From NCBI GenBank assembly GCA_049324835.1, contig JBMOMT010000035.1, positions 36,060-100,059 of the forward strand: DNA of 64,000 nucleotides. Reading direction: 5' to 3'. Each line of letters starts with the position of its first letter. The stretch's first letter is position 1. Shown in pieces: positions 38,709 to 47,585 of the stretch. The notes below the pieces were generated by a model, which worked only from the letters and a program-made list of their open reading frames with translations, was not told the origin of the DNA and did not search any database. This stretch comes from JBMOMT01 sp049324835 (lineage in GTDB: Bacteria > Chloroflexota > Anaerolineae > CAYNKW01). The translations under genes were made by a program, and so were the position numbers.

Positions 38709-41260
38709 ACAGGCCCAAAAGCGCACTCAAACCAAACCATCGACCCTGGCGCCGCTGGGCTTTCGGCCTGACCATCTTGTTGAGTTTGGTGGCCGCCACC
38801 GGCTGGCTCTGGCTGATGGACGGGTTGCCCCAACCCCAAGACCCGCCCCGCTACGCCACCGCACCCAGCTCCCAGATCCTGGACCGCCACGGGCGCTTGC
38901 TCTACGAGATCGTCGATCCGGCCTGGGGCCGCCACGTGCCTGTTCCCCTGGCCGATCTGCCGCCCTACCTTCTCCAGGCCACCGTCGCCACCGAAGACGC
39001 CAACTTTTACCATCACCCCGGCGTCGACGCCCGAGCCATCGTCCGCGCCGTCTGGATCAACCTGCAGGGCGGCGAAGTCCTGTCAGGTGGCAGCACCATC
39101 ACCCAACAACTGGCGCGTAATCGCTTCTTTTCGCCCCAGGAACGTATGGAGCGCAGCCTGGAGCGTAAACTCCGGGAAAGCATCCTGGCCTGGCGACTGG
39201 CGCGGGCCTACAGCCGCGACGAGATCCTGGCGATGTATCTCAACGAGACCTATTATGGCAACTATGCCTACGGCGTGGAAGCAGCAGCCCAGGCCTATTT
39301 TGGCAAACACGCCAGCGAGATGGATCTGGCGGAATGTGCCCTGCTGGCCGGACTACCCCAGGCGCCCTCGGTCTACAACCCGCTTCAAGACTACCAGGCG
39401 GCCCGCCAGCGGCAACAGGTGGTGCTGGGCCTCATGGTCAAACAAGGTTTTATCGACCAGGAGGAAGCCAAACTGGCCGCCGCCGAGCCTCTGCATTTCG
39501 CCTCGACGCCGTTTCCCATCCAGGCCCCCCATTTCGTGATGTACATCCAGGGGTTGTTGGAAACCACCCTGGGCCGTGAACGGCTGGAGCAGGGCGGCCT
39601 GCACATCTATACCACACTAGACCTGGCCCTTCAAAACACCGCCGAGAGCATCATCCAGCGGCACCTGGCCCGGCTGGCCGACACACGCTTTTCTGCCCAA
39701 GACCGCAACGTGCACAACGCCGCCTTGCTGGCCCTCGATCCACAAACCGGTCAGATACTGGCCATGGTTGGTAGTCCCGACTATTTCGATGCCGCCATCG
39801 ACGGCGCAGTCAACGCCACCCTGGCCCTGCGGCAGCCTGGCTCGTCGATCAAGCCCATCACCTACGCCACAGCCTTCGATCCGGCCAGCGCGGCGGCCCG
39901 CGGCGACGAACCGCTCACCGCAGCCAGCATGATCGCCGACGTGGACAGCACTTTTCTCACCCGGGAAAATCGACCCTATTCGCCTCGTAATTACGATGGC
40001 CTCTATCACGGCCCGGTGCTGGCCCGGCAGGCCCTGGCCTCTTCGCTCAACATCCCGGCGGTCAAAGTGCTGGATCGTATTGGTCTGGCGGCCATGACTG
40101 CCCAGGCCCGTAAACTGGGCATCACCACCTTTGACGCCATCGACCGTTTCGGGCTGGCCCTCACACTGGGCGGCGGCGAAGTACACCTGATGGAGCTGAC
40201 CGCCGCCTACGCCGCCTTTGCCAACGGTGGGCTGCGGATCGAACCGCTGGCCATCCTGAGCGTCCAGGACGCCAGCGGTGAAATCCTCTGGCAACAACAG
40301 GGCGGGCCACACGAACGCGCCCTGGACGAGCGGGTGGCCTACCTCGTTACCGATATCCTGTCCGACGATTGGGCGCGCGCGCTGGCCTTCGGCGAAGGTA
40401 GCACGCTGCAACTGGATCGCCCGGCAGCCGTCAAAACCGGCACCACCTCCGACTGGCGCGACAACTGGACGGTGGGTTATACGCCGGCTCTGGTCGCGGG
40501 CGTGTGGGTCGGCAACGCCGATAACTCACCCATGCGCGGCGTTTCGGGCATCAGCGGCGCGGCCCCCATATGGCACGATTTTATGCTGGCGGCCAGCAAA
40601 GGCGCGCCAGCCCGCCCGTTTCCTCAACCCGACGGTCTGGTGCAAGTGGAAATCTGCCCCCTCTCCGGCATGCTGGCCGGGCCGCACTGCCCTCACCGCC
40701 AGATCGAGCTGTTCATCGCCGGCACCGAGCCAGATCAGACGTGCGACTGGCATCAGGTCGTGCGCATCGACCGGGCCACCGGCCTACCGGCCACCGCCGA
40801 AACCCCCATCGAACGAGTCGTGGAGCGGGTTTTCACCGTTCTGCCCCCGGAACTGGCCGAATGGGGCCGCGAAAAGGGCATCGAGACCCCACCCGAAGGT
40901 GGGTTGGCCCAACCTGCAGAGGGTGAACCGCCTGCGGGAAAAGCGGTCTGGCAGTTTGAGGCGGCCTCCGATGCGCCACTGGTGCTGGTCAGCCCCAATG
41001 CGTGGACAGTGTATCGCATCAGCCCGCGCCTGCCGGCCAGCGAGCAGCGCATCGTCGTCGAGGCCCAGCCCGGCGGCAGTGCCCTCTCAAACCCAATCAC
41101 ATTACTGGTCGATGGCCAGCCATTGGCAACGCTCAACCGGCCGCCCTACCGTGCGCTTTGGACGCTCGCGCCGGGCGAGCACACTTTTCAGGCGGTGAGC
41201 CAGAACGCTGTGGGGGAAACGGTGGCCTCCACCGTCGTCGTCGTCACGGTAAAAGAGTGA
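38705..41260 (+). CDS. pbpC: Penicillin-binding protein 1C (bifunctional)
   Basis: The 851-residue protein has one N-terminal membrane anchor, a GT51 transglycosylase domain (EDANFYHHPGVD, Glu97; GGSTITQQLARN) and a transpeptidase domain with SSIK (Ser380, Lys383), SSLN and KTGTT (Lys577). The C-terminal region (about 740-851, SPNAWTVYRISP to VVVVTVKE) matches the PBP1C-specific BiPBP_C domain. It polymerises and cross-links peptidoglycan at the outer face of the membrane. It lies directly upstream of an alpha-2-macroglobulin gene, the classic pbpC-yfhM pairing. Confidence 0.9.
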   Translation: MNRPKSALKPNHRPWRRWAFGLTILLSLVAATGWLWLMDGLPQPQDPPRYATAPSSQILDRHGRLLYEIVDPAWGRHVPVPLADLPPYLLQATVATEDANFYHHPGVDARAIVRAVWINLQGGEVLSGGSTITQQLARNRFFSPQERMERSLERKLRESILAWRLARAYSRDEILAMYLNETYYGNYAYGVEAAAQAYFGKHASEMDLAECALLAGLPQAPSVYNPLQDYQAARQRQQVVLGLMVKQGFIDQEEAKLAAAEPLHFASTPFPIQAPHFVMYIQGLLETTLGRERLEQGGLHIYTTLDLALQNTAESIIQRHLARLADTRFSAQDRNVHNAALLALDPQTGQILAMVGSPDYFDAAIDGAVNATLALRQPGSSIKPITYATAFDPASAAARGDEPLTAASMIADVDSTFLTRENRPYSPRNYDGLYHGPVLARQALASSLNIPAVKVLDRIGLAAMTAQARKLGITTFDAIDRFGLALTLGGGEVHLMELTAAYAAFANGGLRIEPLAILSVQDASGEILWQQQGGPHERALDERVAYLVTDILSDDWARALAFGEGSTLQLDRPAAVKTGTTSDWRDNWTVGYTPALVAGVWVGNADNSPMRGVSGISGAAPIWHDFMLAASKGAPARPFPQPDGLVQVEICPLSGMLAGPHCPHRQIELFIAGTEPDQTCDWHQVVRIDRATGLPATAETPIERVVERVFTVLPPELAEWGREKGIETPPEGGLAQPAEGEPPAGKAVWQFEAASDAPLVLVSPNAWTVYRISPRLPASEQRIVVEAQPGGSALSNPITLLVDGQPLATLNRPPYRALWTLAPGEHTFQAVSQNAVGETVASTVVVVTVKE

Positions 41261-41344
41261 ATGGCGCCAGAGTATGGAATGAATCGTTTTTCGTGATTTC
41301 AGAGGGGTTCGGCCCTCATCGTTTAACTCGTTCGGAGGTTCACC

Positions 41345-44300
41345 ATGACCAAAAAACACCACACTATCGCCCTGATCGTCACCCTGACCGTTCTCACCAG
41401 TTTCGCCTGTTCGGTGCTCAAAGAGCCCACGGCGATCCCAGCCTCACCCACCGCCGCCGTCCAGGCATTGCCCACCCACACTGCTCTTCCCACCAGCACG
41501 CCTGCGCCCACACCCACCCCCGCACCCACCCACACGCCCACCCACACGCCCACCCCCCTGCCGCCGGTAGCGCCCCGGCTGGCCTACTTTTCCCCGGCCC
41601 GCGGCGAGGAACAATCGCTGGATGGTAACGTCGTGCTGGTTTTCGACCAGCCGATGAACGCTGCCGCCGTGGAGGCCGCTTTCAGCATCGATCCACCGGT
41701 CGAAGGCGCGTTCACCTGGCCTGACGCCCGGACGATGATCTTTGCGCCCAAGGCCGCCTTCGACCGCGCCACGCCCTACCGGGTGAGGGTCGATGAAACC
41801 GCTGCCAGCGACGCCGGACTGCCCCTGCGTGAGGCGGTGGACCTGCATTTTGCCACCGTGGGCTACCTGGAAGTGACCGCCGTCCAGCCCGCCGACACCA
41901 CCACTCAGGTCGATATGGCCACCCGCATCACGGTCATGTTCAACCGACCGGTGGTGCCGCTGACCAGCATCGGCCAGCAGGCCGATCTGCCACAACCGCT
42001 CGCCATCGACCCACCGGTAAGCGGCAAGGGTGAGTGGCTCAACACCTCCATTTACCTCTTTACCCCAGACGACGGCCTGGCGCCGGCCACAACCTACACC
42101 GCCCGTGTGGCCGCCGGCCTCACCGACACCACCGGCGGCGTCTTGGCCGAGGATTACATCTGGAACTTTGCCACCAAACTGCCGGCAGTCGTCCGCACCA
42201 AACCCGCCAACCAGGCCATCTATGCCAGCCCCACCACCACCGTGACGGTGACCTTTAACCAGCCCATGGATCGAGACTCGACCGAGGAGCATTTTCAACT
42301 GACGCCCGACGGCAGTCAAGACCCTTTGCCCGGCACGTTCACCTGGATGGAGAACAATACCGTTCTGGTTTTCGAACCCGACACACCCCTGGCGATGAAC
42401 GAACAATACCAGGCCATCGTGCGCCAGGGCGCGTTGGCCGCAGGTGGCGCGCAGGGCACAGAATTCGACTATGCCTGGCGCTTTCGCACCATCGAGTACC
42501 CACGCGTGGTCAAAACCACGCCCTACGATGGTAGCACCAGCGCCGATCCTTACGGCTCGGTGCGCATCACCTTCTCCAGCCCCATGAGCCCTACCACCCT
42601 GGCCGAAAACCTCAGCGTGAGTTACCGAGACCTGCTCACCGGCGACAGCGGCGCCATCACTGCCACCAACGTCTACTCTTACTGGTACAGCTCAGATACC
42701 GTGTTGAACCTGTCCATCGGGCGCGGGCCATCGAGGGCCTACACCATCACCCTGGGCGCCGATCTGACAGGCCGTTACGGCCACAAGCTGAACAACCCTT
42801 ACACCTTTGGCTTCACCACACGTGAACTGGATGCCCTGATCTATTCGCTGGCGCCGGGCAACGTGGGCACCTACAACGCCTACACCACCACCCTGGCCTA
42901 CGTGGCCCACCGCAACGTGTCCGAGATCACCTTCAGTCTTTACACCCTCGGCCAGCGAGATTTCCTGCGCCTCAACGGTTGGGATAGCTGGCAGGTATGG
43001 GATGGCTTTGAGCCCGATCTCACCAATCTGGTGCGCGAATGGACAATTGCCCTGGATGCGCCCCTCAACCAGACCGGCATCGCCAGCACCCCCATCACCA
43101 CCCTGGAAGATGGAGACCTCGAGCCGGGCCTGTATTTCCTCAAGATGTCATCGCCGGACGTCCTTGAAGACAACTGGCACAACAAAATCCTGATCGTCTC
43201 GCACACCAACCTCACCCTCAAACGCACCCTCAACGAAACACTGATCTGGGCCACCGACCTGCTCACCGGCCTGCCCGTCCCCGGCGCCGAGATCGTCCTG
43301 TTCGACGAGCGCGGCAACCAGATGGCCTCAGGCGCCACCGACGGCGATGGCGTCCTTCGTATCACCCATCCCGAAAAAGACATGTGGCAGCCGTTCGTCG
43401 CCGTGGGCAAACTCCGGGGTGATCTGACTGCCGCCGTGAGCACCTGGAACGAGGGCATCTTGCCCTGGGACTTTAACCTGGAAACCGAGTTCTATGCGGC
43501 GGAATACGTCGGCCATCTCTACACCGACCGGCCCATCTACCGCCCCAGTCAAAAGGTCTACTTTAAAGGCATCTTTCGCCAGGACCAAGACGCCCGTTAC
43601 CGCCTGCCAGACGACGTGGCCCAGGTGACGGTGCGCATCGAAGACCCCCAAGGCAAAAAACTCTACGAAGAAAAACTGCCTGTCTCCGAGATGGGCACCT
43701 TTTACGGCGAGCTGGAGCTGGGCGAGGAAGCCGCCCTGGGCTATTATTACATCTGGGCCCAGATCAACGACGAAGGCTTTGGCGGCTCCTTCCAGGTAGC
43801 CGAATACCGCAAACCCGAGTTCCAGGTGGCCGTCGACACCGACCAGCCGGCCTACGTTCAAGGCGACGAGATCAACGCCAGCGCCCTGGCCACCTACTAC
43901 TTTGGCGGCCCCGTGGCCCAGGCCGATGTGAGCTGGGCCGTGCTGACCAACGACTACTGGTTCAACTATACTGGCCGCGGTCGTTACGACTTTACCGACT
44001 ATGACTGGACGACCTGGCGATACCAGCCCTACAGCGGCTACGGCGAACTGCTGGCCGAGGGCCAGGGCCAGACCAACGCCGAGGGCCGTTTCACCTTTAG
44101 CGTCCCGGCCGATATCGCCGAAAAGACACAATCGCAGGTCTTTACCCTGGAAGTGACCGTCACAGATGTCAACAACCAGCAAGTGAGCAATCGTATCGAC
44201 GCCGTGGTGCACATGGGCGCGTTCTACATCGGGCTGGCCCCGCAACGGTACGTGGGCCGCGTCAACGAGGAACAAAAAGTCGATCTCGTCACCGTCGATT

Positions 44301-47300
44301 GGGACAGCAATCCCGCGCCAGAAATTCCCCTGACGGTGGTATTTTATGAACGCCAGTGGTACAACGTCCAGCAACAGGGCGAGGACGGCCTCTTTTACTG
44401 GACGTGGGAGGCCCAGGATACGCCCGTCTTTACCACCACCGTCACCACCGCTGCCGATGGTCAGGCCATAGCCGCCTTTACGCCACAAAAAGGCGGCATC
44501 TACAAGATCGCGGCCTGGGGCCGCGACGAGTTCGAGAACCCCGTCCGATCCTCCACCTTTATGTGGGTCAGCGGACGGGATTACGTCACCTGGCGCATGG
44601 ACAATAACGACCGCATCGACCTGATCGCCGATAAAAAGAGCTACGCCGTGGGTGACGTCGCCGAGATACTGGTGCCGTCGCCGTACCAGGGCCGCGTGCA
44701 GGCGCTGATGACCGTCGAACGTGGACGTATCATCGAGCATCGTCTGATCACCCTCGAAACCAACTCGGACGTCATCAAACTGCCCATCCTACCCGACTAT
44801 GCCCCCGACGTTTTCGTCTCGCTGGTCATCGTCAAGGGCATGGACGAAACCAACCCCCTCAGCTCGTTCAAGATCGGCTACACCAAGCTGAGCATCTCGA
44901 CAGCCGAAAAAGAGATCAACGTCCAACTCACGCCGGAAAAAGATACCTACCAGCCGCGCGAGGCGGTCACGTACCAGATCGAAACCACCGACCATAGCGG
45001 CCGGCCGGTGCAGGCCGAGCTTTCGCTGAACCTGGTCGATAAGGCCGTGCTGGCCCTGGCCGGCAACAGCGGCGAGACGTTGTTGGATCGTTTCTACCGC
45101 GAGCGGGGCGTGAGCGTGATGACGGCCAGCGGCCTGGTGCTCTCGGTCGACCGGCTGATCGAGGCCAACGTGCCGCAAGAGGCCAAGGGCGGCGGCGGCG
45201 GCGAGTTTGCCGCCGAGGGCGCTACCGTGCGCAGCCGCTTCCCAGATACCGCCTACTGGAATCCGGCGATCGTCACCGACGCCGACGGCCAGGCCAGTGT
45301 CACCGTCGAACTGCCCGACAACCTCACCACCTGGCAAATGGGCGCCAAGGGCGTCACTGCCGATACCCTGGTGGGTGAGAGCACGGTGGACATTGTCTCC
45401 ACACTGCCGCTGCTGGTGCGCCCTGTAACGCCCCGCTTTTTCGTGGCCGGCGACGAGGCCACCCTCTCGGCCGTGCTGCACAACAACACCGACACCCCAA
45501 TCACGGCCCAGGTCTCACTGGCCGCCGAGGGCCTCACTTTTGAGGCTGCCGTGCAAAACGTCCAGGTGCCGGCCCAGGACAAAATCAAAGTGGATTGGCA
45601 CGTGACCGTACAACAGGCGGGTTGGGTGGGAGCCACCGGCCAATCGGTGTTACTCTTCCAGGCCCAACAGACCGATGGTAACCTCTCGGACGCCGTCGAA
45701 ATCAGCCTGCCGATCTATCGCTACTCCACACCCGAGTTGGTGGCCACCGCCGGTCAACTGGAAACCGCCGATAGCCGCACCGAGACGGTGGTGCTGCCGG
45801 ATCGTTTCGATCCCACCCAGGGCGAGCTGACCCTCCACCTGGATCCATCACTCGCGGCCGGCATGCGCGATGGCCTGGACTACCTGGAACACTATCCTTA
45901 CGAGTGCATCGAACAGGCAGTGAGCCGCTTCCTGCCCAACGTCATAACCTACCGCGCCCTGAAACAACTGGGCATCGAGAACGCCGAACTGGAGACCAAA
46001 CTGCCGCAGCAGGTGGGTATCGGTTTGCAGCGCATCTATGCCCGTCAAAAGTACGACGGCGGCTGGGGCTGGTGGGTGAACGACGATAGCAATCCCTTCC
46101 TCACCGCCTACGTGCTCTTGGGTCTGGTGCAGGCCGACCGCGCCGGTTTCACCGTCGATGCGGATGTCGTGGAACGGGCCGGCTGGTTCCTGCGCGACAG
46201 CCTCGTTCAACCCCAAGACGTCAAGTACCCCTGGCAGGGTAATCAGCAGGCCTTCATCCTCTACGTGCTGGCCGAGGCCGGTCAGGGCGATCAGGGACGC
46301 ACGGTGCGTCTCTTTGAGCGACGCGACGTGTTGGGCAACTATGGCAAAGCCTACCTGGCCCTGGCGTTACACATCCTGGAGCCAGACGTGACGCGCCGCA
46401 CCGATGCCCTGCTTTCCGATCTGATCGGCGGCGCGATTCTCAGCGCCACCGGCGCCCACTGGGAAGAAGACAGCGTCGATTACTGGACGATGAACACCAA
46501 CAACCGCTCCACGTCCATCGTGCTGGATACACTGGTGCGTCTCGACCCGGAGAACGACCTCATCCCCAACGTCGTGCGCTGGCTGATGGTCTCCCGCCAG
46601 GACGGCCACTGGGAAACGACCCAGGAAACCGTGTGGGCGCTCATCGCCCTGACCGATGTCATGGTCTCCAGCGGCGAGTTGCAGGGCGACTATAGCTGGC
46701 TCGTCACGCTCAATGGCGAAACGTTGGGCGAGGGCGATGTGACCCCCGATGATGTGGATCAGACCCGCAAGCTCCAGGCTGCCATCGCCGACCTGCTGCT
46801 CGATGAGACCAACCGCGTCGAGATCACACGCCTGGCCCCCAGCGGCCAACAGAGCGGCCAGGGGCAACTCTACTACTCGGCCTACCTGCGTTACTTTTTG
46901 CCGGTCAAAGACGTACAGGCTCTCAGCCGTGGCATCATCGTCGGACGACAGTACACGCTGGTGGACGAACCGGAAAAAACGGTGAGCCAGGCCCAGGTCG
47001 GCGACGTGATCCAGGTCAGACTGACCATCGTCGCCCCCAACGATCTACATTATGTGGTCGTGGAAGACCCGCTGCCTGCCGGCTGCGAAGCCGTGGATCA
47101 GAGCCTCAAAACCACCAGTGTGGTCGGTCAGTCGCCAGAAATCGAGCGTGTGGACGAGTGGGATACCTGGAACTGGGGCTGGTGGTGGTTCAGCCACACC
47201 GAAATACGCGATGAAAAAGTGGCGCTCTTTGCCACCTATCTGCCCAAGGGCACCTACGAATACACTTATCTGATGCGAGCCAGCGTGCCCGGCGCTTTCC

Positions 47301-47386
47301 ACACCATGCCCGCCCTGGCCTACGAGATGTATTTTCCGGAGGTGTTTGGCCGCTCCGATGGCGGCAGGTTTACGGTGGAAGAATAG
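41345..47386 (+). CDS. yfhM: Bacterial alpha-2-macroglobulin, thioester-containing lipoprotein
   Basis: The 2013-residue protein has a signal ending FAC (Cys22) and a short Thr-Pro linker. Several Ig-like Big_5 modules follow (ARGEEQSLDGNVVLVFDQPM and related, about 65-480), then macroglobulin domains, the GGGGEFAAEGATVRSRFPDTAYWNP region typical of bacterial A2M, and a thioester motif ECIEQ (Cys1521, Gln1524). Bacterial A2Ms trap proteases that attack the envelope and often work with PBP1C. Insertion of extra Ig-like domains makes it longer than E. coli YfhM (about 1650 residues). The C-terminal end is a receptor-binding-like domain. Confidence 0.9.
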   Translation: MTKKHHTIALIVTLTVLTSFACSVLKEPTAIPASPTAAVQALPTHTALPTSTPAPTPTPAPTHTPTHTPTPLPPVAPRLAYFSPARGEEQSLDGNVVLVFDQPMNAAAVEAAFSIDPPVEGAFTWPDARTMIFAPKAAFDRATPYRVRVDETAASDAGLPLREAVDLHFATVGYLEVTAVQPADTTTQVDMATRITVMFNRPVVPLTSIGQQADLPQPLAIDPPVSGKGEWLNTSIYLFTPDDGLAPATTYTARVAAGLTDTTGGVLAEDYIWNFATKLPAVVRTKPANQAIYASPTTTVTVTFNQPMDRDSTEEHFQLTPDGSQDPLPGTFTWMENNTVLVFEPDTPLAMNEQYQAIVRQGALAAGGAQGTEFDYAWRFRTIEYPRVVKTTPYDGSTSADPYGSVRITFSSPMSPTTLAENLSVSYRDLLTGDSGAITATNVYSYWYSSDTVLNLSIGRGPSRAYTITLGADLTGRYGHKLNNPYTFGFTTRELDALIYSLAPGNVGTYNAYTTTLAYVAHRNVSEITFSLYTLGQRDFLRLNGWDSWQVWDGFEPDLTNLVREWTIALDAPLNQTGIASTPITTLEDGDLEPGLYFLKMSSPDVLEDNWHNKILIVSHTNLTLKRTLNETLIWATDLLTGLPVPGAEIVLFDERGNQMASGATDGDGVLRITHPEKDMWQPFVAVGKLRGDLTAAVSTWNEGILPWDFNLETEFYAAEYVGHLYTDRPIYRPSQKVYFKGIFRQDQDARYRLPDDVAQVTVRIEDPQGKKLYEEKLPVSEMGTFYGELELGEEAALGYYYIWAQINDEGFGGSFQVAEYRKPEFQVAVDTDQPAYVQGDEINASALATYYFGGPVAQADVSWAVLTNDYWFNYTGRGRYDFTDYDWTTWRYQPYSGYGELLAEGQGQTNAEGRFTFSVPADIAEKTQSQVFTLEVTVTDVNNQQVSNRIDAVVHMGAFYIGLAPQRYVGRVNEEQKVDLVTVDWDSNPAPEIPLTVVFYERQWYNVQQQGEDGLFYWTWEAQDTPVFTTTVTTAADGQAIAAFTPQKGGIYKIAAWGRDEFENPVRSSTFMWVSGRDYVTWRMDNNDRIDLIADKKSYAVGDVAEILVPSPYQGRVQALMTVERGRIIEHRLITLETNSDVIKLPILPDYAPDVFVSLVIVKGMDETNPLSSFKIGYTKLSISTAEKEINVQLTPEKDTYQPREAVTYQIETTDHSGRPVQAELSLNLVDKAVLALAGNSGETLLDRFYRERGVSVMTASGLVLSVDRLIEANVPQEAKGGGGGEFAAEGATVRSRFPDTAYWNPAIVTDADGQASVTVELPDNLTTWQMGAKGVTADTLVGESTVDIVSTLPLLVRPVTPRFFVAGDEATLSAVLHNNTDTPITAQVSLAAEGLTFEAAVQNVQVPAQDKIKVDWHVTVQQAGWVGATGQSVLLFQAQQTDGNLSDAVEISLPIYRYSTPELVATAGQLETADSRTETVVLPDRFDPTQGELTLHLDPSLAAGMRDGLDYLEHYPYECIEQAVSRFLPNVITYRALKQLGIENAELETKLPQQVGIGLQRIYARQKYDGGWGWWVNDDSNPFLTAYVLLGLVQADRAGFTVDADVVERAGWFLRDSLVQPQDVKYPWQGNQQAFILYVLAEAGQGDQGRTVRLFERRDVLGNYGKAYLALALHILEPDVTRRTDALLSDLIGGAILSATGAHWEEDSVDYWTMNTNNRSTSIVLDTLVRLDPENDLIPNVVRWLMVSRQDGHWETTQETVWALIALTDVMVSSGELQGDYSWLVTLNGETLGEGDVTPDDVDQTRKLQAAIADLLLDETNRVEITRLAPSGQQSGQGQLYYSAYLRYFLPVKDVQALSRGIIVGRQYTLVDEPEKTVSQAQVGDVIQVRLTIVAPNDLHYVVVEDPLPAGCEAVDQSLKTTSVVGQSPEIERVDEWDTWNWGWWWFSHTEIRDEKVALFATYLPKGTYEYTYLMRASVPGAFHTMPALAYEMYFPEVFGRSDGGRFTVEE

Positions 47387-47416
47387 CCCCTCAGGCGAGT
47401 GGGTTCGCCTCCCAGT

Positions 47417-47454
47417 CACGCCCCCTGCAACGAGATGGCAGGGGGCGTGTTTTT
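47417..47454 (+). terminator. Rho-independent terminator after the A2M gene
   Basis: CACGCCCCCTGC (47417-47428) and GCAGGGGGCGTG (47438-47449) are perfect 12-bp arms with a 9-nt loop and a run of T (47450-47454). The T-run overlaps the -35 box of the next promoter. Confidence 0.9.
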
Positions 47455-47481
47455 GCCCCGCCGACACAAGTCTGCTATAAT
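47453..47481 (+). promoter_or_regulatory. Promoter of the subtilase-exosortase operon
   Basis: TTGCCC (47453-47458) and TATAAT (47476-47481) are 17 bp apart. The same -35 sequence precedes the response regulator at 38193. Confidence 0.72.
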
Positions 47482-47520
47482 CCCTGTGGGCCAGAACCAT
47501 CCACCCGTTGCGGCCTGTGA

Positions 47521-47549
47521 GGTGACAGGCACTTGAAGTGCCTGTCACC
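47521..47549. repeat. GTGACAGGCACTT-type REP palindrome in the subtilase leader
   Basis: GGTGACAGGCAC and GTGCCTGTCACC are perfect 12-bp arms around TTGAA. The same AGGTGACAGGCACTT core is a dispersed repeat in other genomes (recalled, not searched). It sits between promoter and start codon and could form a leader hairpin. Confidence 0.7.
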
Positions 47550-47585
47550 TGTGGGAGCAAACTGCGCAAGCCCTGAGGAGATCAA

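Noticed and set aside
43328..44740. 470-codon minus-strand ORF
   Set aside because: Opposite the alpha-2-macroglobulin gene; valine/glycine/aspartate-rich shadow.
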